This document shows positions 11,501 through 22,042 of a stretch of DNA of 64,000 nucleotides, piece by piece; position 1 is the first letter of the stretch, and the number at the start of each line of letters is the position of its first letter. The notes under the pieces were generated by a model, which had not been told where the DNA came from, made no database searches, and saw nothing but the letters and a program-made list of their open reading frames with translations. This DNA is from Niebla homalea (lineage: Eukaryota; Ascomycota; Lecanoromycetes; Lecanorales; Ramalinaceae), in contig JAHGAU010000005.1 in assembly GCA_019925105.1 (NCBI GenBank), forward strand, positions 1 through 64,000. Reading direction: 5' to 3'. Both the position numbers and the translations under genes were made by a program.

Positions 11501-13227
11501 AAGTCCGTAATTTAAAAACGAAGTTAATAGGCCGTAATAAGGTATCGGTACCAGTAAGGAATAAATAATTTTTTATTAATTTAACAGTTTTACTGAATAA
11601 AATACTAATAGGTAAATCGGAATCCGAAGTTAAAGGTAAATTTATCGATATATCTAAGTCGATAATTTAATCCTTAGGTTCCGGTAGACTAGGTTGAAGG
11701 GTATAAGCCCTTAAAAGGATAAAGGCTTAAGAAAAGGTAATAATACCACTTAATTTAATAATATAATTTATAGGTGGGGACCAGGTAAAATCGGTGCTGA
11801 TACCGTATATTACTAAGTTATTAAGTAAAGGGCTTTAATAATCGTCCTTAAATAAATCCTGGTATAAAAAACTTAAAAAAAAGCGTAATAATAAATCCTT
11901 AAATTTATTTAAAGAATATAATAAATCCTTAAAATTACTATCGGATAAATTATTAGCGAGTTCTTCGTTAGATTTATTAAAAAAAAAGGTTATTAATATA
12001 TATATTTAAATAAAAGATAAAAGTGATAAAAGTAAAAATAAAAAAAAAAGGGTAAAATAAAATATAAAAAAGGTAAAAAAAAAAAAAAAAAAAAAAAAGT
12101 AAAAATTATAAGTTAAAAAGTAAATATAAATAATAAATAATAAATAACAAAGAAAAATAAAAATAACTTATTTTTCTGATTAATCTTTTATAAATCTTAA
12201 TACTTTAATAAATAAAGTAAAAAATAATTTAATATATTTATACCTTAAACGGTTCCCTAAAATAAATAACCTGGTATTCCATAAATAAATGAATATATTA
12301 AGTTAAACCTCGGTATAAAAATAAATTATATTTAGACCGATATATATTATAAACGGTTTTTTATTCGTAATATTATCGGTTTCTTTACGGTTTATATATT
12401 CTAGTGAATTCCGGTTTACGGTATTTAACTTATTAATTAAAACCGCTTTTTTAAATAAAGCCTTAATTAATTTTATTATTAAATATAATAATAAAATCAA
12501 TAATTACTTTGGATCGTTTAATTTTAAAGTCGGTTTTACCGGGGTTTTAATTAAGACCGGGTTATAACTGGATCGAAATTAAATAAATAAGTAACTTACC
12601 CGGTACGGGTTACCTAAATATTAACCTCGAATTTTTCCGGTTCCGTAATCGTTATATTCGTGTTTTCGGTAACCGTTTTAATTTATTCCGTTAATTTCTT
12701 TATTCCAATAATATGGATAAAAGCCGGTATATTTAATAGGTTTATAATATTATCGTTATTTTCAGTATTAAATGCTTTAAATAAATAATGATTTAATCCT
12801 TAAGTATATAATTATTAAAATTTAATAAATATCCATTTATTATTCGATTTTAATTAGTTTTTTAACGAAAACCACCTTATTTTTAAGTTTAATAAATATC
12901 CGGGTGATTATTCCGCTAATATATCGTTATCGTATTCGGGGATAAACAAATATAAGTATAATAAATATACTTTAAACCTAAAGAAACGGGTAATAAAGGT
13001 AAAAAAGTAACTAATCCGTCCGGAATATCGATATTATCTAAGTAAAACTTAATAATATAAGTAAAAATCTTATTCCGAGTAATAGGGATAAGGTAAAAAT
13101 ATTATTTATCCAGGTGGCCGCGTAATTCCTGGAACCGGACGCTATATTTATAATTACGGTATATTAAAGTTTTATAATTAAATAAATAAAGGAAGGCCTT
13201 TTCGGTAAGGGCTTAAGGTAAATCCAT
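8600..13227 (-). pseudogene. RIP-mutated telomere-linked RecQ-type helicase, copy 2
   Basis: Minus-strand relic starting at an ATG at 13,225-13,227. The first ~70 codons (13,020-13,227) keep FQELRGHLDK spacing, the signature of the DUF3505 zinc-finger region found in fungal telomere-linked and OrsD-type proteins. Around 10,030-10,110 the frame reads like a RecQ core: GLTVILSGKSLIVII then IGRGKNAFF, where a Walker A PTGAGKS would stand, followed at 9,800-9,960 by NIILITPE and LDRIIINKAYILLD (mutated DEAH box). At 9,160-9,480 come YLTD.VSEILNIPKYH, LALSIGLDLLDIWVIIYVG and VIILYNPR, matching the second RecA lobe. Stops interrupt every frame. Its 3' end is not sharp, somewhere at 8.3-8.6 kb. Such helicase genes usually lie beside telomeres; here it is a dead, mobile-looking repeat. 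Confidence 0.75.
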
Positions 13228-13259
13228 TATATAAATAGATATAAATAATATATAAATAA

Positions 13260-13470
13260 AAGGTAAAGGTAAAAATAGGTAAAAATAAAGGTAAATAAAG
13301 GTAAAGGTAAAGGTAAAGGTAAAGGTAAATAAAAATAAAGGTAAATAAAGGTAAAAGTAAATAAAGGTAAAGGTAGGTAAAGGTAAAGGTAAAAATAAAG
13401 ATAAAGGTAAAGGTAAGGTAAAGGTATAAGTAATAGTAAAGGGTAAAGGGTAAAAGGTAAAGGGTATTTA
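13260..13470. repeat. GGTAAA hexamer array, copy 2
   Basis: Counterpart of 1820-2035, in the same position upstream of the relic start codon. Confidence 0.8.
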
Positions 13471-13813
13471 ATTTGCTTGGGTATTAAGTAGATTAAGTAA
13501 CTTAAGTATAATGAGAAAAACAGAAATTTAAAGGGGGAAGGGTGATTATATAGATAAATTATTAACCAAGCCTTTATTAAAAGAATTATAAATTATAAGG
13601 CTTAAATAAAACTGAGACCGGGTTTAAATAATTAAACTATTTAATAATTTAAAAATAAATAAACCGGTTCCGGATTAATAATTATTGGTAATAACAATGT
13701 AATAATTTGGGTAATAATATAATAATTTAAAAATAAAGATTTATTTATGGATTATTCTTATATTTAAACGGATATTATAACCGGATTTTAAAGCCTTAAT
13801 ATAGGGAGATAAC

Positions 13814-14483
13814 GTTAGCCGTTACCCTATATTAAGAAATATTAAAACCCTTATATTATTAATAAAATAATAAAAATATTATATAAGTTTTTTTTTATTA
13901 TTATTAAGTAATATAATTTTAAATAAAATACGGATTTAAGTTCTTCCGTTACCGTTATAAAGCGCTTTTTTTAAGTTATCTTTTAAATTAAATAAATTAA
14001 ATAAAGGATTAATAATAATCCAGATATACCTTAAAACCTTAAAGAATTACTTATAAACCCTTATAAGTTAATATTACCGTAATTATTAATAAACGGATTT
14101 TCGTTTTTTTAATATTATTAAAGAACGGGGAAACGTATAAAGAAAGTTAAATTACCAGATTTTACCGGGGAATAACCGATAAAAAAATAATAATTAACGC
14201 CAGGAAATAAACTTAAACTTTATAACCCGGAATTTATAAATATTTAAAAATCGATAAATAAATAACTATTACTCAGACGAACCTCGGAGGTCTCGGGATT
14301 AATAGGCCGTACTGAAATCTATACCTTTTATATAGAAAGTGAATAAATCCGGGCCGGTTTTACCCTGGAAAGAGTCATTTTTAAAAATGACTCTTTCCTG
14401 GGTTAAGTCCGAGAAGGCCGAATTAACGCCGAGTGGGCAAATGACTCTTTCCAGGCAGGAAAGAGTGAGAACTAGGTGATAGG
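13814..14483. repeat. ~670-bp hairpin-bearing repeat, unit 3
   Basis: Single copy here against two tandem copies at 2377-3724. Starts GTTAGCCGTTACCCTATATT and ends GTGATAGG. Marks the right border of the helicase element; sequence beyond 14,484 is unrelated to that beyond 3,724. Confidence 0.8.
14363..14402. other. Hairpin in repeat unit 3
   Basis: Arms GGAAAGAGTCATTTTT and AAAAATGACTCTTTCC, the longest uninterrupted stem of the three copies. Confidence 0.85.
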
Positions 14484-15420
14484 ATAATAAGGTCTATCTT
14501 ATTTCGTCTTTTACATATATAATAATACATCTAAACTTAAGTAATATAAAATTAATATTATTATAAAGGTAATTAATTTAACTTGTATTTATATAAAACA
14601 TATTACTATTATATAAAAGGATTCGTAGCTAATTAAGAATATATTTAAATTTAATAAATAATAAATTTAATACTTTAATTAAAAGATATATTAAGTTATT
14701 ATTAAAAGCATTTCATATCTTATCTATTTAATGATTATTTTAATTGAAGATTTTATTACTATTAACTTAAGTATAAATAGTTAAAGAATATCTATAAGTA
14801 GGGCGGCTGCTTATATAGTATTGAATTATAATTAAAAAAGATGGAAGGTAATAAAAGTATAAAAGTGATAAAATAGCAGGTAGCAATGGAGAGCAATTGA
14901 AGATAAGCCGCAGCCCCTATATAAGTTGGTAAGGTATAGGTTGCTTATTATGGTAATCCGTTATACTCTCTATTTTTAAAGTATAAACGAATCGATTCTA
15001 CCCTTAATTAACCTTTTTAATGTTTTCATCCCTTTATATACTTATCCGTAAGTTTTATATCTTCCATACTCTCCCCCTTTCCATAATTGAAATAAATATA
15101 ATAAATAATATAATAATAAATATAATAATAAATACAATAATAAATATAATAATAAATATATATTTATTACGTAATAATATAAAACGGCTTCTTATTAACG
15201 TTATATTATAAATAATTTATAAAAAATATAATAATAAATACAATAATAAGCACAATATTCAGTATATTAATCAGTATATTAATAATTATCTTAATAAGCA
15301 TAATAATAAATATGGTATAACCCTATAATATTAAGTAATAATTCTCGACTTATAAGTATTAACTGATTAATTGAATCTTGCTTATTAATATATTAATAAT
15401 AAGTAACGGTTTCTTAGCAT
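14484..15420. other. AT-rich stretch without a recognised gene
   Basis: Mostly A/T, with a run of AATAATAAATATAAT repeats near 15,095-15,310. A 63-codon open frame at 15,020-15,211 is low-complexity (Ile/Asn) and is not supported as a gene. A less biased patch at 14,800-14,980 contains GGCGGCTGCTTATATAG and an imperfect inverted counterpart, CCGCAGCCCCTATATAAG. Confidence 0.6.
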
Positions 15421-15559
15421 TTCCCGGTCCTATACCGCAGGTATAAGGACGGTATGGGAACGCGATATACCTCTATACCGTACCGGCCGGTATGGGAAAA
15501 CCATGATTAAATCCCGTCCCATACCATACCGGTTGGGGGAGTAGCCGGGTAATTATCGC

Positions 15560-16579
15560 AATTATACCCGTAAAATAATCGTGATTTTTTAAGCTTTAAA
15601 TCGCTCAAAAACGTGATCTCCAGGGTATTGCCGGGTGAGGTACTAACGGATTATCCATGATCCGTCTTTGTAGTAAGAGCAGGGGTAAGGCCGGGTGGCC
15701 GTGAGTTGCTTTAGAAGTAGGTATTGTAAGAGTAAAAGGCCTAATACTGGAGCTATACCAGGCTTGTTAAGGGTGATCGTATTGACATTATAAGTGACTG
15801 GATTACAGTGTGGCAGTCGTAGATAAGCTTTTTGAGATAACGTATAATATATGGTCCGTTATATTTATAATTCACCTTATCCTTAAATCTCAGTACTACA
15901 GGTATACGCCGTGGCTTAAGTGATTATTGCTCAACCGTTTACCTTTGGATTTACTAGGGAATTTACTGTGGAGGATATGGGGACTTCTCGGTTTCTTATA
16001 CTTACTATAGTATTATAAAGGCCTTACCTGCTATATATCTAAATCTATTTTCGAGCTCTTATATCCAAAGCCGTATACTTATATTAATACCAGTTCTTTT
16101 TATCTTATTAAGTAACTCGTATTACTCTTAAACCTTACTTTAAAATTATTAATTAACGTATTATAAATTAACGTCGTCGGTAAGAAAGCGGGTAAAGGAG
16201 AAGACTTTATATTTATAGGGCGTAAATTGGACTTATAAAGTCTTTTTAACTGTTAATATAGGTTTAAGTATAAGCTTATTAAAAAGTCGCTTGAATTACT
16301 CGTTATTAAAGTTAAATTTTCTAATATCGTTATTTAACCTACTAAAAGGGACAAATTTAAGGTCGGTTTCATTCTTACCGCGTTAATTATCTGTTTATTG
16401 GATGGATATAAGTAATAGTGACCGGTAATTAATAAAGCTGTTAATGGACAGACTTTCGTTAAGTTCATTGGGCTCGTCACGTCTTCTACGTTATCTGAAT
16501 CTGAGATCTCGTAATAATAACGTCTATACTTCTATATCGCCATAATAACTGCTGCGATTTTATGCTATTGCTACCAAAT
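15560..16579. repeat. ~1.0-kb duplicated segment, copy 1
   Basis: Matches 17,466-18,536 along its length in the same orientation (for example the blocks around TTAACGGATTAT, AGCTATACCAGGCTTGTTAAGG and GTAAGAAAGCGGGTAAAGG). It runs straight into an LTR-like end at 16,580-16,761. Copy 1 is less RIP-mutated than copy 2. No protein family could be recognised. An AT-free palindrome, TACCGGCCGGTA, lies just upstream at 15,481-15,492. Confidence 0.7.
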
Positions 16580-16761
16580 TGTAACGTGCTTAGTATAAAG
16601 GTAGGTAATAAGTAATATATATATTATATATATGATTATTAAGTAGTTAACTATATAGGTATTATATATATAAAGGTACGTATTAAGCAACGGAATAAGG
16701 TAGAACCGCTCCGCTCCGGTAAGGCTGAAGCCTGAGGATCAGCTCAGCTAAGATCCTAACA
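16580..16761. repeat. LTR-like repeat, unit 1
   Basis: Begins TGTAACGTGCT, ends GATCCTAACA, with TG..CA borders. Same family as 17,153-17,310 and 18,537-18,703, with shared core AAGTAGTTAACTATATAG and CCGCTCCGCTCCGG. No matching 5-bp flanks were found. Confidence 0.65.
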
Positions 16762-16819
16762 GTTTATACGTTTATATTATGATAATAAATATTATAATTT
16801 TATATTATTATAATTAAAT

Positions 16820-16920
16820 TATAACGTACTTAATATAAAGCGTAAAATATATATAATATAGATAATTATTAAGTAATTAATTATATAAGTATTATAAATA
16901 TAAATATATATAAAAGAGAT
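16820..16920. repeat. LTR-like repeat, truncated unit
   Basis: Starts TATAACGTACTTAATATAAAG and keeps the TAATTATTAAGTAATTAATTATATAAG core, but loses the CCGCTCCGC half. Confidence 0.55.
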
Positions 16921-17152
16921 ATAATTTAATAAATAAATTATTAATATTAAGGATATTATTAAAAAGTAAGAGTTAATAAGAATAACGGAAAGCCGTTATA
17001 GGAAGTGAATAATAGCTTTCCGTATAATTAATTAGGTACGTAAAATAATAATTAGAGCCTTATTAACGTAACCTATTAAATAGCATAGACACTTATTAAT
17101 TATTAAAACTATTAATTATAAATTAATATATATTTAAGTTAATTATAACGTG

Positions 17153-17310
17153 CTCAGTATAAAGGATAAAATGTATATAATATATATGATTATTAAGTAG
17201 TTAACTATATGGGTATTATATATATAAAGTTTCACGCCAAGCGAACGGAATAAGGTAAAGCCGCTCCGCTTTAATAAGGCTGAGACTCAGCTTTAGCTAA
17301 AATCCTAATA
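17153..17310. repeat. LTR-like repeat, unit 2
   Basis: Starts TATAACGTGCTCAG and ends AATCCTAATA, with the same core and CCGCTCCGC block as unit 1. It is not preceded by the 1-kb duplicated segment, so it may be a solo copy or the start of the second element. Confidence 0.65.
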
Positions 17311-17465
17311 ATTTACCATTAATAAAAAAAATGCTTTTGCCTTAAGAGTAATTTACTATTAAAAATACTATAATAAGCTTCTGGGACGCAAAGAGTATAT
17401 ATATAAAGGTCCGAGTATAAAGAGAAGTGAGTATATAAAGTAATTATTAAGTATTAAGGCTAGGT

Positions 17466-18536
17466 GCTACGTATAAATTAAAAAACCCGAGAAAAATCGG
17501 CTTTTAAATAAGCCGGAAAATTATTATAAATACACCCGGTTTATAATCGTAATTTTATAAGTATTAAAACGCTTAAAACCGACGTCTCCAAGGTATTACC
17601 GAATAAAATATTAACGGATTATCTATAATCCGTCTTAATGGTAAGAGTAAGGGTAAGGCTAGGTAATCGTAAGTTACTTTAGAAGTAAATATTATTTACG
17701 GTAAAAGCTTAATATTAAAGCTATACCAGGCTTATTAAGGATATGGATATTATAATAATAATATGGATAAGCTTTTTAAGATAACGTATAACGTATAAGC
17801 CGGTTTACTTATAGTTTATTTTTTCCTTGAATCTTAATGCTATAGATATACGCCGTAGCTTAAGTACTTATTATTAAACGGTCTGCAGTTAATTTTAATA
17901 AGGAATTTATAATAAAGGTAACAAGGACGTAGCGGTCTTTTATGGTTACTATAGTATTATAGAGGCTTTGCCTATTGTATATAAGTATTTTTTTTAAGCT
18001 TTTACGTCCAAAGCCGTATATTAATGTTAATATCAGCCCTTATTATCTTATTAAATATTAATTCGTATTATTTTTAAGCCTCGCTTTAAAGCTATTAATT
18101 AACGTATCGTAAATTAATATCGTTGGTAAGAAGGCCGGTAAAGGAAAAAACGTTATATTTATAAGGTATAAACTTAACTTTTAGGGTCTTTTTAATTTCT
18201 GGTACAATTTTAAGTATAAGCCGAGTAAGGAGTTACTTAAATTACTTATTATTAAAGGTAAGTACTATTATAATGCCGTCGTTTAACCTATTAAAAAGGA
18301 CGGGATTAAAATTAATTTTATTCTTATTATATTAATTATCTGTTTATTAGTTCGATATATTAATAATAACGTAAGTAATAGTAACCGGCGATTAAAGCTA
18401 TTAATAAAAAGACTTTTATAAACGTTATTATTATTTATTGCGTTTTTCGTTATCTGGATTTAAGATCTTTATAATAGTAACTATACGTCTATATCGCGAT
18501 AATGATTACTGCGATCTTATATTATTACCATTAAAT
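17466..18536. repeat. ~1.0-kb duplicated segment, copy 2
   Basis: RIP-altered second copy of 15,560-16,579. Together with units 2 and 3 of the LTR-like repeat it could form a short LTR element (17,153-18,703, about 1.55 kb). Confidence 0.65.
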
Positions 18537-18703
18537 TATAACGTACTTAATATAAAGGATAAAATATATATAATATATATAATTATTGAGTAGCTAACTA
18601 TATAAGTATTATATATATAAAGGTATACGCCAAACGAACGGAATAAAATAAAGCCGCTCCGCTCCGGTAGGGCTGAGACTCAGCTCCAGCTGAGATCCTA
18701 ATA
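18537..18703. repeat. LTR-like repeat, unit 3
   Basis: Starts TATAACGTACTTAATATAAAGG and ends GATCCTAATA. It marks the right edge of the first AT-rich block; composition changes sharply within 80 bp of its end. Confidence 0.65.
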
Positions 18704-19120
18704 TTAATACTGTATTTTAAAAAGTAAAAGTAAGCGTAAATAAATTATAAACTTAAATTCTATAATTTTATTATGTAAAGTTTTATATATATCCATTGTC
18801 GGTAAAAAAAAAATCCATTAAAAATTTCAAAGTCCACCATAGACAGCCTAAAAAACGATGACAACCCCCGTATAATAATACTATGAGCCGGGAGTAGCCC
18901 CGCTGATGTCGTCTTGGCATCTGCGTTATAATCCTTCTCGCTGGCGACCGGTTTCGTACATATGCAGTTTGGTCCTTACACCAAATGTAACACACCCCCA
19001 TGCATCCATACGTGTAACAGCTTCTTCCATAATAAGTAGAATTAAGATCCTTCCTGCTCTCCGATCGATCACTTAAATTACAGCTATAATATTAAGGCAC
19101 ACATCTCTCTCGATGTCGCC

Positions 19121-20239
19121 TTAAGTTCCTCGTTCAGCAACCCATTGGATGACTCTAGCATCATTTCCGAGATACTCTACATCCCGGGGGTTCCAACCGA
19201 TCTCGTCCCAGGTCTTCAACATTGCACTGCACGCCCAGACTGTCCCCGTCTGCCTACTGACCTGTTCCCACATCGTGTGAAACGATGCTGGATCATGCAA
19301 GTATGCAGCAGACCTAGCAAGCTCAGTAATAGGTTGCTCCTTCAGACCAATGCTACCAATCTGGAATCCAACGATCATGGCATTCGAGCTGGAGAGTCTC
19401 ACGAGCTGCTCCAACGCATTCACCTGGTCATCCCATCCCCACTGATGTAGAACGTGTGTGATTGAAATCACGTTGATAGACCCTCGAAGTTCCTGCAATC
19501 TTGGACTGGGGTCAAGGATATTGGATTCGATGTACTGGGCAGAGAACCGATCTCGGTCCCGGAACATCTCGTATCCAAGATCCCAGTGGTTAACAATATC
19601 GACAGCGTAGAGTCGGTCCGAAAAAGCCCCATCAGACACTAGTCGTCGGAGATCCTGTCCAAGAAAACATCCGACGTCCAGATACGATTCTCCGCGCTGC
19701 AATCGCCCGATGATAGTCTGATACGCAGTGCATTTCGGTATCATTGGAGTGAGGAAAAGACCTAGATCAAGGGCACGGTCAGTGTCGGAACATTTCATGC
19801 AAGGTCTCGAGATAAAGAATAAGAAAGAAAATATGAAAACAAAGAGTCCGCGGCAAGCGATGCTTCTGAGATCCACTTACCCAAGCCAGTGCATGGGTAG
19901 GAACGGATAGCCCAAGCTCTAGCACGCTGTCGACTGTAAGCTGCGCACATGACCCAGCTCAATGAAGTAGGAGCTGACGATCTTGTAAATATGTTTGAGG
20001 ACCTCGACCGGTGGAACTTTGCTGTACTCCTCCAGTAGCGCTCTGACCTGCAATGACCAGTAGTCAGATCCTATTGGCCATCTGCGTGAAAGGCCTTTCT
20101 CGAAGGAACTCATGCGCTTTAACTCATTTGTCACCTTGTCGTCAATATTATGGAGGTAGAAGGGAACATTGTCGACCCCGCAATAAGCTGTCGCCCAATC
20201 TGGTTCCGAAGTCTTCACGTTACCCCGTGTCAAGCCCAT
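19121..20239 (-). CDS. SAM-dependent methyltransferase, secondary-metabolism type
   Basis: Three exons can be joined in frame: 20,239-19,979, 19,926-19,881 and 19,761-19,121, with introns of 52 bp (GTCAGC..ACAG) and 119 bp (GTAAGT..CTAG), giving 315 residues. SAM motif I is YLDVGCFLGQD at residues about 128-138. The LLEEYSKVPP, HIYKI and SYPC blocks before it match my recollection of the class I methyltransferases of fungal meroterpenoid and polyketide clusters (AusD/Trt5-like), which methylate pathway intermediates in the cytosol. The frame is open and codon use is ordinary, although RIP-mutated repeats lie on both sides. The retrotransposon starts 112 bp upstream of the start codon, so the promoter is probably cut short. 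Before that insertion the SAT4-family gene lay about 340 bp upstream on the same strand. The substrate cannot be told. Confidence 0.85.
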
Positions 20240-20350
20240 TGTTGAGCATTATCTGTTCCAAATTCTTAACGGCCAAAGGTCCACGGCGGTGAAAACGCTA
20301 ACAAATATGAGTGGGATTACACGCCAGCCGGACGGTAATGCTACATGGTC

Positions 20351-20355
20351 GAAGT
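20351..20355. other. Target-site duplication (left), outer retrotransposon
   Basis: GAAGT immediately before the TG of LTR1. It matches GAAAT at 27,448-27,452 except for one G-to-A change. Confidence 0.75.
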
Positions 20356-20618
20356 TGATGCACGGGGGTATTCCGCGGTTGTCTTGGCAGCCCCTGCATT
20401 GAAGACCCTATCGCATAAAGGCCTACCAGACGGGTTAACGGTATTATAGGTGCATCGGTGCATAAGGTGCGGTGAGTATACGGTCATTAAACGGCCCTTA
20501 GGATGGATATAAATACGGTCGTTATTACGGTATAATTAAATAAGTATAATAATAAACTTAATATAAATAATTCAGCTTATTTATCCTTCCCCTATACTTA
20601 TTTATGTATATTATATTA
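20356..20618 (+). repeat. Left LTR of the copia element
   Basis: 263 bp. Its outer part (to about 20,500) has ordinary composition, while its inner part is strongly C-to-T and G-to-A mutated compared with the right LTR. Confidence 0.9.
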
Positions 20619-20655
20619 GGTTTTAAGCCCGGTTAATAAGATAATTAATCGTAAT

Positions 20656-20826
20656 TGTTATGTGTACTATACGTATGCCAAGACCTCTACGGATACTAAG
20701 GCCCAAAGGGGTATAGCGGACGCCCGGTGCTTGGCGCACACTTATATTGCGCACCTTTATAGCTAGATACTTACTTATTATATATATTATACCCACTTTT
20801 TACCTTAATACTCTTAGTACCTGACA
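20656..20826 (+). repeat. Left LTR of nested element
   Basis: 171 bp, ends TAGTACCTGACA. Antisense relative of the solo LTR at 24,833-24,994. Confidence 0.88.
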
Positions 20827-21866
20827 AATAGTAACAACAGCTTCAGTTATCTAAGCCTTTAATATAGATTATATTATACCTCTACCCTCCTATTCTCTTA
20901 TAGATGGAGTAAGTATAAGCCCGCTTACCACCTAATACCTTCACCAAAGCGGATCTTTTCAGTAGGATACCTGTTAAATCGACAATACTTTTATTAAAAG
21001 CCTTATTAGCTAACTCGATTATATTATTTTCGATACTATTATATTTATTAACTCTTAAATCGACTAGATCATTTTTATTACCAACCCTACCTATAAGATC
21101 CAGAACTTTATTTATAGCTTTATTAAGCTTCTTATTAAAACCCTACCTTATTATTTATGATCTCTATATAAGATTTGCTCCTCTTAAATCGTTAACGACT
21201 ACGTTAATAACACCCTCATTTAAAGTGTTACTATTACGGATTTAACCCACCATAATACTTAAAGACTTCTACCGTAAATTTATTCCATTATTAATATCTT
21301 AAAAGTTATTAAATAAGAAAAAGCCTTTAATTAAGTTACCTATAATTATTATAGATGAGTTTTAAAGCGTTATTTAAGTTAATAGCGAGAAGATCCATAA
21401 GGCTATAATAAAAACCGTAAAAGAGGCTTAAGAGCAGGGAATATAAATAAGTATTCCTTTAAGAAAGGCATATATAAATTAGCTAAATAATAACTAAAGC
21501 CTTATTATACTTATAAGGATTATCTATAACCCGTTAATACGCTTATTCCCCACGGCTTAAGTAAAACCCGACTTGGTAAAATTACGGACATTACGGTTTT
21601 AAGCGATTTAACTTAATTATAACTCTTAAATCCACGACTATATCCCGGGTAGATCACGATAAATGCCCGGCTTGCGGTTTTTCGATTTTTTAACTTTCCT
21701 TTAGCGATTAGCCTTAATACTTAATAACTATTACTTCCTTTTACTTCCTTAATATGCTTAACATTAAATATACTTAATCCCTAACCTCGGAACCGCTTTC
21801 CTTTATAAAGACTTTAACCCTACCGTCGTAACGAGGGCGTTACGGTCTTTCTTTTTATGGTATATT

Positions 21867-22037
21867 TATTATATATACTATACATATACCAAAACCTCTA
21901 CGGACATTAAGGCCCAAAAGGGTATAGCGGACGCCCGGTGCTTGGCGCATACTTATATTGCGTACCTTCATAGCTAGATACTCACTCATTATACATATTA
22001 CACCCACTTTTTACCTCAGTACTCTCAGTACCTAACA
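21867..22037 (+). repeat. Right LTR of nested element
   Basis: 171 bp, ends CAGTACCTAACA and is followed by the GTAAT duplication. Confidence 0.88.
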
Positions 22038-22042
22038 GTAAT

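Larger units (their letters stand above)
20656..22037 (+). mobile_element. Nested short LTR element (non-autonomous, 1.38 kb)
   Basis: Two 171-bp LTRs (20,656-20,826 and 21,867-22,037) start TGTTAT/TATTAT and end TGACA/TAACA. They share the block CGGACGCCCGGTGCTTGGCG. An exact GTAAT duplication sits at 20,651-20,655 and 22,038-22,042. The ~1.04-kb interior begins with CAGTTATCTAAGCC, a plausible primer-binding site after RIP, and has no recognisable pol domain, so this looks like a TRIM/LARD-like element mobilised by a related copia element. Confidence 0.88.

Noticed and set aside
12303..12500. 65-codon minus-strand frame
   Set aside because: It is an open patch of the helicase-element relic, not a separate gene.
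15020..15211. 63-codon open frame
   Set aside because: Ile/Asn repeats from an AATAAT-type run in AT-rich DNA.
1..18700. CRISPR-like or bacterial origin for the repeat arrays
   Set aside because: Repeats are degenerate, without regular unique spacers, and the window is clearly fungal.
18783..19001. 72-codon minus-strand frame downstream of the methyltransferase
   Set aside because: No motif; overlaps the composition border; looks like 3' flank.
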